Below are positions 13,974 to 20,724 of a DNA stretch of 20,724 bases, one piece after another. Origin of the DNA: DASZHJ01 sp035507155 (GTDB lineage Bacteria > Pseudomonadota > Alphaproteobacteria > ATCC43930 > CGMCC-115725); contig DATJOK010000135.1 of NCBI GenBank assembly GCA_035507155.1, positions 1 through 20,724 of the forward strand. Direction: 5' to 3'. The position numbers and the translations under genes are program-made. Below the pieces are notes generated by a model. It was not told the origin of the DNA, did no database searches, and worked only from the letters and a program-made list of their open reading frames with translations. Each line of letters opens with the position of its first letter. Within the stretch, counting starts at the first letter, position 1.

Positions 13974-14653
13974 CAGCGGTGGCCCTCGATCGCGGCGGCG
14001 GAGGGCGCACGGTCGGGGTCGAGCGCCCGCTGCACATAACCGTCGACCATCGGCGCCCAAAGCCTCCAGACCCGCTCCAGATCCTCGATCGGCGTCTCCG
14101 AGCAATCGACGCGGAGATCGATCGGCGCGAAGGGGAGGCCCGGGCGCGCCACTTCGAGCGCGGCGGATCTGAGCGGATAGGGCTCGCCGCCGGCGTCCAG
14201 GCCCTGGCGCAGGGCGCTCATCAGGCGATCCGCCAGGGGATGCTCCGGCTGCCGCTGGAAACCCGCGAGCATGGCGTCGATGACAGCGTCGTTGGCGAGG
14301 CCGTTGCCGACCACGACCACCCCGCGATCGATCCGCGCGCCTTTCGCCGGGACGCATTTCTCGCCGGTGTATTCCTCGGCGCGCCCGGCCAGATCGAGCA
14401 CCGCGAGCTGTCGCCAGGCGGCGTGCGGGGTCGATTCCAGCATCTGCGTCAGTGTCTCGCTGGCGGTGCGCCCGGCTGCGAGGCAGCGGCCGCCGAGCAG
14501 GCCGAGGCGCGGATCGGAGCGCGCCTGGGAGAGCACGACGCCGAACCCCGGCACCACGAAGGGCGCGCGGCCGCCCGCCGCCATGCTGGAGGTCGCCAGC
14601 GCACAGCCGAACTCGCCGCTTCGCGGGCAAAGCCCGGCAATGGAGAAGGTCAT
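13973..14653 (-). CDS. DUF1028 family protein (Ntn-hydrolase-like)
   Basis: A 226-residue protein of the DUF1028 family, recognised by its start MTFSIAGLCPRSGEFGCALA, by VLSQARSDPRLG, by the glycine-rich GVVVVGNGLANDAVIDAM, and by LRVDCSETPIEDLERVW near the end. The family is thought to have an N-terminal-nucleophile hydrolase fold. Here Thr2 would become the N-terminal residue after Met removal and is the obvious candidate nucleophile, which is inference. Length matches stand-alone members. The stop and the next gene's ATG share a base (TGATG). The gene starts 81 bp after the LivGF gene. Its place between a HAAT importer and an FAD amine oxidase suggests amide or peptide hydrolysis of an imported compound. 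Its reaction is not known. Confidence 0.85.
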   Translation of the reverse strand: MTFSIAGLCPRSGEFGCALATSSMAAGGRAPFVVPGFGVVLSQARSDPRLGLLGGRCLAAGRTASETLTQMLESTPHAAWRQLAVLDLAGRAEEYTGEKCVPAKGARIDRGVVVVGNGLANDAVIDAMLAGFQRQPEHPLADRLMSALRQGLDAGGEPYPLRSAALEVARPGLPFAPIDLRVDCSETPIEDLERVWRLWAPMVDGYVQRALDPDRAPSAAAIEGHR

Positions 14654-14734
14654 GCCTCTATTTCCCCCGAGCGCGCCGTTTCCTCCGCCATCATAGGGGG
14701 AGCGGCGGCGCCGGGGAATGCGGCCGGCCTCAGA

Positions 14735-16207
14735 TCAGAGATATCCCTCGCCCATCTGCGCCGCGAAGCTCGGCGGATCACCTTCCCAGACGATGCGGGC
14801 GTGCTCCAGCAGGTAGACGCGGTCAGCGTGGGGCAGCGCGAAGATCACGTTCTGCTCGCCGAGCAGCACGGTGATCGGCGTGGTCTGGCGGAGCCGCTCG
14901 AGCGCCTTGGAGAGCTGCTCCAGGATCACCGGCGCGAGGCCGAGGGTGGGCTCGTCCAGGATCAGCAGCTTCGGCTGCATCATCAGGGCGCGCCCGATCG
15001 CCAGCATCTGCTGCTCGCCGCCGGAGAGCGTGCGCGCGGTCTGATCCTGGCGGGACTGCAGGATCGGGAACAGCTCGAAGAGCCAGGCGAGCTGCTTGGC
15101 GCGCGCCGCCGCCGGCAGGTGCTGGCCGCCGAGGTCGAGGTTCTCCCGCACGCTCATGTCGCCGAAGAGCTCCCGGGTCTCCGGGCATTGCGCGATGCCG
15201 CCGCGGGCGATGGCGCCTGCCGTCATTCCGCGCAGCTCGCGCTCCCCGAAGCGGATGCGGCCGCTGTAGGGGACGAGGCCGGAGATGGCGTTGAAGAGGG
15301 TGGTCTTGCCGGCTCCGTTCAAGCCGACGACCGAGACGAACTCGCCTTCCCGGACCTCGAGGCTGACCTTCTCCAGCGCCTGCGCCTTGCCGTAGAGGAC
15401 GCTGAGGTCCTCGACCTGCAGCAACGGCGGCTTCGCCGCGGCGGCGTTCGTCTTGCGCTCGACGGCGGTGATGCTGCCGCCGAGATAGACGCGCCGCACC
15501 GTCTCGTCGCGCATCACCTCCTCTGCGGTGCCTTCCGCCACGCGCTGGCCGAGATACATCGCGAAGACCCGGTCGACCAGCGCCGCCACACTCTTCACGT
15601 TGTGATCGACCAGCAGCACGGCGTGACCCGCGGCGCGGAAGCCGCGGATCAGCTCCGAGAACACCCCGACCTCGGCGGCGGTGAGGCCCGCGAAGGGCTC
15701 GTCGATCAGCACCACGGCGGGGTCGCGCGCGATCGCCTTCGCCATCTCCATGCGCCGGAGATCGGCGAAGGGCAGCGTCGAGGGGTGGCGCTGCATGACG
15801 TCGCCGAGGCCGACGCTCTGCGCGATCTCGCGGGCGCGGCCGTCCACATGCGACTCCGCCGCCAGGCGCAGCAGCGAGTCCGGCAGCAGCGCCAGCTTGA
15901 TGTTCTCCAGCACGGTCTGCCGGTGCAGCGGCCGCGAATGCTGGAAGACCAGGCCGACGCCGGCGCGGGCGATGCGGTGCGACGGCCAGCCCGCCATCTC
16001 GACGCCCTTCACCTTGACCGAGCCGGCGTTCGGCCGCTCGATCCCCATGATGAGCTTCATGACCGTCGACTTGCCGGAGCCGTTCGGGCCGATGAGGCCG
16101 AGGATCTCGCCCGGCCGGATGTCGAAGCCGATGTCGTTGACGGCGACCAGGCCGCCGAAGCGCTTGACGAGGCCGCGAACCTCGAGATAGGGCGGGTTGT
16201 TGCTCAT
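14735..16207 (-). CDS. Single-chain LivG-LivF fusion, branched-chain-type ABC transporter ATPase
   Basis: A 490-residue protein with two complete ABC ATPase domains that are normally separate genes. Residues 1-245 are LivG-like: Walker A GPNGSGKST (40-48), Gln89, Glu170 in VVLIDEPFAGL, His202 in VDHN. Its signature is LPFADLRRMEMA (from 145) instead of an LSGGQ/LSYGQ form. Residues 262-490 are LivF-like: Walker A GLNGAGKTT (295-303), a normal LSGGEQQ signature (394-400), Glu419 in LILDEPTLGLAP, and EQN in place of the switch His as usual for LivF. A short Ala/Lys linker (about 248-261) joins them. The ATG overlaps the LivM stop by four bases (ATGA). It powers import through LivH/LivM. The fusion is continuous in frame with no sign of a frameshift. 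Confidence 0.92.
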   Translation of the reverse strand: MSNNPPYLEVRGLVKRFGGLVAVNDIGFDIRPGEILGLIGPNGSGKSTVMKLIMGIERPNAGSVKVKGVEMAGWPSHRIARAGVGLVFQHSRPLHRQTVLENIKLALLPDSLLRLAAESHVDGRAREIAQSVGLGDVMQRHPSTLPFADLRRMEMAKAIARDPAVVLIDEPFAGLTAAEVGVFSELIRGFRAAGHAVLLVDHNVKSVAALVDRVFAMYLGQRVAEGTAEEVMRDETVRRVYLGGSITAVERKTNAAAAKPPLLQVEDLSVLYGKAQALEKVSLEVREGEFVSVVGLNGAGKTTLFNAISGLVPYSGRIRFGERELRGMTAGAIARGGIAQCPETRELFGDMSVRENLDLGGQHLPAAARAKQLAWLFELFPILQSRQDQTARTLSGGEQQMLAIGRALMMQPKLLILDEPTLGLAPVILEQLSKALERLRQTTPITVLLGEQNVIFALPHADRVYLLEHARIVWEGDPPSFAAQMGEGYL

Positions 16208-17130
16208 TCCCGCTCTCCCGCACGCAGCACGTGACCCAGCAGCCCGTCGGGGAAGAACAGGATCACCGCCAGCGCCAACGCCGCCACCACGAAAGTGTTG
16301 AGCTGGCCGAGCGGCCGCAGGAACTCGGTGCCGACGATCAGCAGCACCGCGCCGAGCGCGGCGCCGAGGATCGTCCGCCGGCCGCCCAGCACCGCGGCGA
16401 TGATCACCTGCACGCCGATCGAGATGTCGATGACGGTGTCCACCGAAACCGTCCCCATGTAGAAGATCAGCATCGCGCCGGAAATACCGGAGAAGAGCGC
16501 GCTGATCGAGAAGGCGGCGAGCTTGTGCTTGGTGACGTTGAAGCCCAGCGCCTGCGCCTCGACCGCGTCCTGACCGCTCGCCTGCAGGATGAGCCCGATC
16601 GCCGAGCGCGACAGGCCGAAGAGGATGATCGCGCTGACGACGAGGAAGCCGAGCGCGTACCAGTAATTGACGCCGGCGTCGATCGACAGCACGTCGGTGA
16701 CAGTCATGCCGATCTCGCCGCCGGTGATCCCGGCGAAGATCACGATCGCGTTCTGCAGCAGCAGCACCGCAACCAGCGTCACCAGGCCGAAATAGGGTCC
16801 GCGCAGCTTGAGCGCCGGCACCGCCAGCAGCAGCCCGCCCACCACGGCCACCACCGCTCCGGCGGCGACGCAGATCGGGATAGGCGGCCCCCAGGCATTG
16901 TCGACCATGGCGGCGGTGTAAGCGCCAAGCCCGATGAGGAAGGTCGGACCGAAATTCACCTCGCCGGCAAAGCCGAAGAGGAGATCCCAGGACATGGCAA
17001 AGACGCCGAAGTAGTAGGCGCCAGTGAGGACGGCGAGGAGATAGGCGGAGAGCCAGAACGGCAGCACCGCGGCCACCGCCACCAGGATAAGGGCGATCCA
17101 GAACAGGCGCGAGCGGAGGAGACGAGCCAT
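16204..17130 (-). CDS. livM: Branched-chain amino acid-type ABC permease LivM
   Basis: A 308-residue inner-membrane permease of the HAAT family, with about eight to ten hydrophobic segments. LivM-type landmarks are FGFAGEVNFGPTFLIGLGAY (about 52-71), LKLRGPYFGLVTLV (about 108-121), GQDAVEAQALGFNVTKHKL (the ATPase-docking loop region), FSGISGAMLIFYMG and AAVLGGRRTILGAALGA. It forms the channel with LivH and couples to the fused ATPase. A GGAGAGGGG ribosome site overlaps the end of LivH, 10 bp upstream, and the 3' end overlaps the LivGF start by four bases. The family also carries urea, short amides, aromatic acids and other amino-acid-like compounds, so leucine transport should not be assumed. 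Confidence 0.9.
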   Translation of the reverse strand: MARLLRSRLFWIALILVAVAAVLPFWLSAYLLAVLTGAYYFGVFAMSWDLLFGFAGEVNFGPTFLIGLGAYTAAMVDNAWGPPIPICVAAGAVVAVVGGLLLAVPALKLRGPYFGLVTLVAVLLLQNAIVIFAGITGGEIGMTVTDVLSIDAGVNYWYALGFLVVSAIILFGLSRSAIGLILQASGQDAVEAQALGFNVTKHKLAAFSISALFSGISGAMLIFYMGTVSVDTVIDISIGVQVIIAAVLGGRRTILGAALGAVLLIVGTEFLRPLGQLNTFVVAALALAVILFFPDGLLGHVLRAGERE

Positions 17131-17140
17131 GACCCCTCTC

Positions 17141-18016
17141 CTAGCGCCGGCCGAGCAGGCCCTGCGGCCTGAGATAGACCACGAGCACCAGCAGCAGCAG
17201 CACCGGGATCGGCCGCAGGGTCGGCGCGATCAGATAGGCGGTGAGCGTCTCGAGATACCCCACCACATAGGCGGCGATCAGCGAGCCGGAGACGCTGCCG
17301 AGGCCCCCCAGGACGACGATCGAGAAAGCGCTCGCCGTGAGCTGACCGGCGTTGTTGGAGCTGACGCCCAGGAATGACGCGAGCAGCACGCCGGCGACAC
17401 CCGCCAGCACGCCGTAAATGCTCCAGACCAGGAGGTAGATGCGCGAGAGCTCGAAGCCGAGCAGCGTCAGCCCCCGCGGGTTGATCGAGGCGGCGAGCAG
17501 CGACTTGCCGACGCGGGTGCGGTTCACCAGTAGCCAGAGGAGTCCGATCACGACCCAGCAGAGCGCCGCGATCATGATCTCGTTCCTGGGCGTGCGCACG
17601 CCGAGGATGTTGACGACGCCGCCGATCAGCGGTCGCATCGTCACCGGGTTGTCGGTGAAGAGATAGGCCATCCCCACCTGGATCATGATGCCCCAGAGCA
17701 GCGTGCCGGTGAGGACGAAGATCTCGGTCTCCTCGCGGGGAATGGAGCGCGAGCGCTGGATCGGCCGCACCACCACGAGATAGGTGACATAGGCGGCGAC
17801 CAGCCCGGCGAGCACGCCGAGGAGCGTGCCGAGATAGGTCCCGAGGCCGAGCTCGCCCGCCCCGAGCCAGCCAACCAGCGCCGCCACCACCATGATGCCG
17901 CCGTGGGAGAGGTTCAACACGCCGGAAACGCCGAAGATCAGCGTGAATCCGACCGCCGCCAGCCCGTACAGCGCGCTGATGGCAAACCCGTCGATGAGGA
18001 TTTGCAGCCCGATCAT
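17141..18016 (-). CDS. livH: Branched-chain amino acid-type ABC permease LivH
   Basis: A 291-residue inner-membrane permease. LivH landmarks are the N-terminal SALYGLAAVGFTLIFGVSGVLNLSHG segment (about 14-39), the docking-loop region LLAASINPRGLTLLGFELSRI, VLAGVAGVLLASFLG, and the FSIVVLGGLGSVSGSLIAAYVVG block with a YLRPQGLLGRR end. All are typical of the family. The typical 'A...N...A..LGI' docking motif is a little altered here (AASINPRGLTLLGF). A 108-bp gap containing a strong hairpin separates it from the binding-protein gene upstream. The ribosome site before the ATG (GGCGAGC) is weak, which fits lower expression than the binding protein. Confidence 0.9.
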   Translation of the reverse strand: MIGLQILIDGFAISALYGLAAVGFTLIFGVSGVLNLSHGGIMVVAALVGWLGAGELGLGTYLGTLLGVLAGLVAAYVTYLVVVRPIQRSRSIPREETEIFVLTGTLLWGIMIQVGMAYLFTDNPVTMRPLIGGVVNILGVRTPRNEIMIAALCWVVIGLLWLLVNRTRVGKSLLAASINPRGLTLLGFELSRIYLLVWSIYGVLAGVAGVLLASFLGVSSNNAGQLTASAFSIVVLGGLGSVSGSLIAAYVVGYLETLTAYLIAPTLRPIPVLLLLVLVVYLRPQGLLGRR

Positions 18017-18075
18017 GTGCTCGCCATTCGTCCGGCCGCTTCGGGCCAGCTCCCTGCTCTTATCCGGACAAGTTT

Positions 18076-18106
18076 CGGGTCGCGACCCCCGGGGGATCGC
18101 GACCCG
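18076..18106 (-). terminator. GC-rich hairpin between binding-protein and permease genes
   Basis: CGGGTCGCGA (18076-18085) pairs perfectly with TCGCGACCCG (18097-18106), and the bases between (CCCCCGGGGG plus one A) extend the stem with a single bulge. No T-run follows on the minus strand (AAACTTG). It lies 19 bp after the binding-protein stop. In HAAT and other ABC operons such a hairpin often works as a partial terminator or as a 3' end stabiliser that raises binding-protein levels above the permeases. That role here is inferred. Confidence 0.6.
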
Positions 18107-18124
18107 ACATGCCCGCTCTTGCCG

Positions 18125-19390
18125 TTAATTGGACGCGGCCTGCAGCTTGATGAAGGCCGGGAACTTGATCTTCGCGTTGGCCTTGTCGCGCGGCCACACC
18201 GTCACCTGCTTGCCGTCCTGCCACTGCAGGTCGACGCCTTGGATCAGGCCTGGACCGTACTTGATCGCGTGGGTGAACTGATCCTTCTCGCCGTAGAACT
18301 GCACGCGGCCGATGGTGCCGACGTAGTCGGTCTTCTCCATCGCCGCCACCAGCTTGTCGGGATCGGTCGAGCCCGCGCGCTTCACCGCCTCGGCGATGAT
18401 GTGCACGTCGTCATAGGCGGTGTAGCCGTCATAGGCGGGCGATACACCGTACTTCTTCGTGTAGGCCTCGGTGAACGGAATGGTGGTCGGCGTCAGCGCC
18501 ACGCCCGGCGCCGCCGCGCTCGCGGTGATGACGCCCTCGGCGGCGCCATTGGTGTCCTTCCAGAAGCTGCTGGTGGTCGCCTGCGAGCTTTGACCGGCCA
18601 TCGGGATCGGCACCTGCTGGTCATGCCACTGCACTGTCGGCTGCACGCCCACATGGCTGATGCCCGTGGTGATCACGTCGGGATGCTCGCCCTCGATCTT
18701 GTTGAAGATCGGCGTGAAGTCGGTGGTGTCGGGATTGAAGCGGATGTGATCGAGCACCTTGAGGCCGGCCTTGGGCAGGCATTCGAGGTAGCGCGCGTCG
18801 AGCGGCGTCGTCCAGGCGGCGTCCTCGCTCATCACCACGGTCGACTTCATGTGGAAGTCTTTGACCAGCGTGTCGTGCTCGAAGTCGCAGATCGACTGGG
18901 CGATGAAGGCGGAGGTAAGCCAGCCGTGGAAAGTGTACTTGTAGTGCGCGTAGTCGTCGTGCACGTGCTTGGAAATGTCGTTGCTGGCGGCGCCCGGAGT
19001 GATGAAGGGCATGTGGAGACGCGCCGACCACGGCTCGATGGCGAGCGCCACTTCGCTGATGTAGCTCGCGATGACAGCCACGACCTTGTCCTGATTGACC
19101 GCGCGCTGGAAGGCGCGCACGCCGTCCGCGGCCGAGGAATGGTCGTCGTAGGTGATGACCTCGATCTTGCGGCCGTCGATCCCGCCCTTCGCGTTGATGT
19201 CGTCGGCGGCCATCTCGGCGGCCTTGGTGATCGAGGCGCCAGCGACCGAAGAGGCCTCCCCGATCACGCCGATCTTGATGGGTTCCGCGGCTCGCGCGGG
19301 CGCCGGCATCGCGGCAATGGCGACCACCGCGCTGCCCAGCAGCAGCTGTGTCGCGAACCCAATGTGCTTGCATCCCCAGTTACGTTTCAT
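18125..19390 (-). CDS. HAAT-type periplasmic substrate-binding protein (LivJ/LivK-like)
   Basis: A 421-residue secreted binding protein, the first gene of the importer operon that ends with the FAD oxidoreductase. A signal peptide covers residues 1-34 (MKRNW start, hydrophobic LLLGSAVVAIAA, cleavage after PARA before AEPIKIG). The mature part is a type-I fold (Peripla_BP_6): PIKIGVIGEASSVAG, KAAEMAADDINAKGGIDGRKIEVITYDD, AVIASYISEVALAI (the ligand-contact turn), MPFITPGAA, and a late SPAYDGYTAYDDVHIIAEAVKRAG. I start at the ATG at 19388-19390, which has AAGGAGG eight bases upstream; a longer frame to 19474 lacks such a site. Ligands of the family include amino acids, amides, urea and aromatic acids. 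The downstream hydrolase and amine oxidase favour an amino-acid derivative. Confidence 0.9.
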   Translation of the reverse strand: MKRNWGCKHIGFATQLLLGSAVVAIAAMPAPARAAEPIKIGVIGEASSVAGASITKAAEMAADDINAKGGIDGRKIEVITYDDHSSAADGVRAFQRAVNQDKVVAVIASYISEVALAIEPWSARLHMPFITPGAASNDISKHVHDDYAHYKYTFHGWLTSAFIAQSICDFEHDTLVKDFHMKSTVVMSEDAAWTTPLDARYLECLPKAGLKVLDHIRFNPDTTDFTPIFNKIEGEHPDVITTGISHVGVQPTVQWHDQQVPIPMAGQSSQATTSSFWKDTNGAAEGVITASAAAPGVALTPTTIPFTEAYTKKYGVSPAYDGYTAYDDVHIIAEAVKRAGSTDPDKLVAAMEKTDYVGTIGRVQFYGEKDQFTHAIKYGPGLIQGVDLQWQDGKQVTVWPRDKANAKIKFPAFIKLQAASN

Positions 19391-19593
19391 CTGGCATTCC
19401 TCCTTACGTTTATCAGGTGAAAAATTGGGCAACCCGTTGTTGGTCCCATTTTGGAACGTTCGGCAGGCCAACAAACATTAATTTTAGTTCATGTCTGTGA
19501 TCTTGTGCGCTTGCGAAGGCATTCAGGCGCATCCGCCGTCCACCAGCGACGCATGGTGCACAAGATGCACGCACACGACCGTGCAGCGAGAGG
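19391..19593 (-). promoter_or_regulatory. Upstream region of the HAAT-type operon
   Basis: This 203-bp gap precedes the binding-protein gene and follows the MoaD-like gene. It includes an AT-rich patch (about 19470-19490, with TAAAATTAATG on the minus strand) that could hold a -10 element. It also has an inverted repeat TGTTGG (19438-19443) / CCAACA (19468-19473) enclosing the palindrome GAACGTTC (19454-19461). Nearer the MoaD-like stop is an inverted repeat TGCACG (19566-19571) / CGTGCA (19580-19585). I cannot place a -35 box. The repeats are candidate regulator sites or, for the last, a weak 3' hairpin of the MoaD-like transcript. Confidence 0.4.
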
Positions 19594-19863
19594 CTAGCCG
19601 CCGCTGATCGCCGTCATCACCAGGATCTCGGCGCCCGCTGCCAGACGGGTCTTCAGCGTCGCGCGCTCGCCATCGACGAAGATGTTGATGTGGCGCCGGA
19701 TCGCCGGCGATGAATCACAGAGCCGATCGCGCATCCCCGGCCAGCGCGCTTCGAGCGCATCGATGGCCTCGCCGACCGTCGCCGCCGGCAATTCCATCCG
19801 TCGCGCGCAGCCCGGGAACAGCCGCGTCAGCACATTGGGGAGCGTGACGATCACGCTCGCCAT
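19594..19863 (-). CDS. MoaD/ThiS-like ubiquitin-fold protein
   Basis: An 89-residue protein with the beta-grasp layout of MoaD/ThiS: a first strand SVIVTLPNVLTRLF, the helix GEAIDALEARWPGM, the strand HINIFVDGERA, and a C-terminal strand ILVMTAISGG ending exactly in Gly-Gly. In the family that tail is adenylated and converted to a thiocarboxylate that donates sulfur, or is conjugated to proteins. No MoeB/ThiF-type activating enzyme is in the window. I start at the ATG at 19861-19863, five bases after the stop of the beta-propeller gene; the longer frame runs into that gene. Coupling to the propeller gene implies a joint role. A MoaD of molybdopterin synthesis is possible, but no MoaE or other moa gene is nearby. 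Confidence 0.8.
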   Translation of the reverse strand: MASVIVTLPNVLTRLFPGCARRMELPAATVGEAIDALEARWPGMRDRLCDSSPAIRRHINIFVDGERATLKTRLAAGAEILVMTAISGG

Positions 19864-19868
19864 CGCGC

Positions 19869-20724
19869 CTAGGCCTCGACCACCAGGGTCTCGACCGAGA
19901 GAATTGCCGGCAGGTGCTCGGCGATGCGCCGCCAACCCTCGCCCTCGTCGGCGCTCGCGTAGAGGGCGCCGCCCGTAGTGCCGAAATAGACGCCGGCGGG
20001 CGTCAGCCGATCGGTCGCCATCGCTTGGCGCAGCACGCCGAAGAACACGTTCTTCTGCGGCAACCCTTCGCGCAGCGCCTGCCAGCTCATGCCCTGGTCG
20101 CGGGTGCGCCACACCGCGGCCTTGCCGTCGGGACAGTAGCGCCCTTTGACGTCACCGTTGAGCGGCAGCAGGAAGAGCGTCGCCGGATCGACGGGGTGCG
20201 CCGCTGCCGGAAAGCCGAAGCTCGAGGGCAGGCCCGCCTCGATGCTCTGCCAGTGCCGGCCGCCGTCATCGCTGCGATACATGCCGCAGTGGTTCTGCTG
20301 GTAGAGGCGATCGGGCATGCCCGGCGCCATCACCAGATTATGGACGCACTGGCCGAATTCGGGATAGCGCTGCTCCTCCGGCAGGAAATCGCAGCGGGTG
20401 CCGGTGTTGCGCGGCTCCCAGGTCTCGCCGCCATCAGCGGTATGGAACACGCCGGCCGCGGAAATGCCGATCCAGATCTGTCGTGGGTCCGTCGGATGCG
20501 GCACCAGGGAATGCAGGATGAGCCCCGCACCGCCAGGCTGCCAGTGCGGCCGCGTCGGATGCTGCTGCAGCCCGGCGATGTGTCGCCAGGACTGGCCGCC
20601 ATCGTCGCTGCGGAAGAGTCCGGCGGGCTCGACCCCGGCGTAGAGGCAGCTGCCGCAAGGCGCCACGCTCCAGACCGATTTGATCGGCGCGGCGCCCGTC
20701 TCGTAAGCGAGGCCCTCGCTGGAG
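19869..20724 (-). CDS. BNR/Asp-box beta-propeller protein (sialidase/VPS10-like fold), partial
   Basis: The last 284 codons of a beta-propeller protein; the frame is open to the right edge, so the 5' end is missing and the GTG at 20664-20666 is probably internal. Five Asp-box motifs (SxDxGxxW) are visible: RSDDGGQSW, HTADGGETW, RSDDGGRHW, RTRDQGMSW and ASADEGEGW, spaced about 45-60 residues apart. The phrases LYAGVEPAGLFRS, IWIGISAAGVF, LYQQNHCGMYRS and VYFGTTGGALYAS are blade starts of the sialidase/photosystem-stability-factor (Ycf48-like) type. No catalytic sialidase residues can be identified in the part seen. The stop codon lies five bases before the MoaD-like start. Databases often label such proteins 'exo-alpha-sialidase', but enzyme activity is unproven. 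Location in the cell cannot be judged without the N-terminus. Confidence 0.85.
   Translation of the reverse strand, partial: SSEGLAYETGAAPIKSVWSVAPCGSCLYAGVEPAGLFRSDDGGQSWRHIAGLQQHPTRPHWQPGGAGLILHSLVPHPTDPRQIWIGISAAGVFHTADGGETWEPRNTGTRCDFLPEEQRYPEFGQCVHNLVMAPGMPDRLYQQNHCGMYRSDDGGRHWQSIEAGLPSSFGFPAAAHPVDPATLFLLPLNGDVKGRYCPDGKAAVWRTRDQGMSWQALREGLPQKNVFFGVLRQAMATDRLTPAGVYFGTTGGALYASADEGEGWRRIAEHLPAILSVETLVVEA

Noticed and set aside
13974..14630. N-terminal extension of the FAD oxidoreductase frame to 666 residues
   Set aside because: The extra part is the out-of-frame reading of the DUF1028 gene; the Rossmann fold starts right after the ATG at 13973.
13967..16234. A 755-codon open frame on the plus strand opposite LivGF, DUF1028 and the FAD gene
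   Set aside because: It is antisense to three well-recognised genes. Its product is Arg/His/Asp/Leu-rich with no domain resemblance, as expected from complementing GC-rich codons in this frame.
17903..19420. A 505-codon plus-strand open frame opposite the HAAT-type binding protein
   Set aside because: Antisense shadow with His/Arg/Asp-rich composition; the minus-strand gene has clear family motifs and a strong ribosome site.
19864..20112. N-terminal extension of the MoaD-like protein to 172 residues
   Set aside because: It is the out-of-frame reading of the beta-propeller gene; the MoaD fold begins at the ATG at 19863.

Overview
The window reads as chromosomal DNA from a high-GC alphaproteobacterium. 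The evidence is the G/C-rich third codon positions, a ParE C-terminus of alphaproteobacterial type, an RHH_4-type ribbon-helix-helix regulator, and a gene set rich in ABC importers and amine/amino-acid enzymes. I cannot name a genus; Rhodospirillales- or Rhizobiales-like is an inference. I see no tRNA, rRNA, insertion sequence, integrase, CRISPR array or phage gene. Coding is dense, almost entirely on the minus strand, and the longest stretch without a gene is about 360 bp.

Layout, left to right. (1) 2-208: the end of parE (+). (2) 215-2165 (-): a glutamine-synthetase-like ligase followed by an isochorismatase-like cysteine hydrolase, probably one transcript. It faces, across a divergent promoter region with repeats, an NAD-dependent epimerase/dehydratase gene (2394-3263, +). 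(3) 3295-7719 (-): a five-gene operon for an SsuABC/TauABC/NitT-type importer (binding protein, permease, ATPase, second permease) ending with a core-MetE-like methyltransferase. (4) 7879-8307 (-): a small ribbon-helix-helix regulator with a GGCGCC inverted repeat upstream, then 361 bp without a gene. (5) 8669-12490 (-): a GYD-domain protein followed by an 1122-residue signalling protein (zinc ribbon, class III nucleotide cyclase domain, AAA/STAND-like ATPase, TPR-like repeats). (6) 12630-19390 (-): a six-gene branched-chain-amino-acid-type (HAAT) importer operon: binding protein, LivH, LivM, a single-chain LivG-LivF fusion, a DUF1028 protein and a DAO-family FAD oxidoreductase. (7) 19594-20724 (-): a small MoaD/ThiS-like ubiquitin-fold protein ending in Gly-Gly, directly downstream of a beta-propeller (BNR/Asp-box) protein that runs off the right edge.

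How they may work together (inference). Both importer operons end in the enzymes likely to act on what is imported: a zinc/thiol methyltransferase in one, an Ntn-fold hydrolase plus flavin amine oxidase in the other. With the glutamine-synthetase-like/hydrolase pair, the window looks like a scavenging region for organic nitrogen and methylated or sulfur compounds. None of the substrates can be read from sequence alone.

The least ordinary items are the LivG-LivF fusion whose first half has a degenerate ABC signature, the DUF1028-FAD oxidase pair tied to a transporter, the beta-propeller/MoaD-like pair, and the GYD-cyclase pair. I found no clear evidence of a wholly new defence or mobile system.
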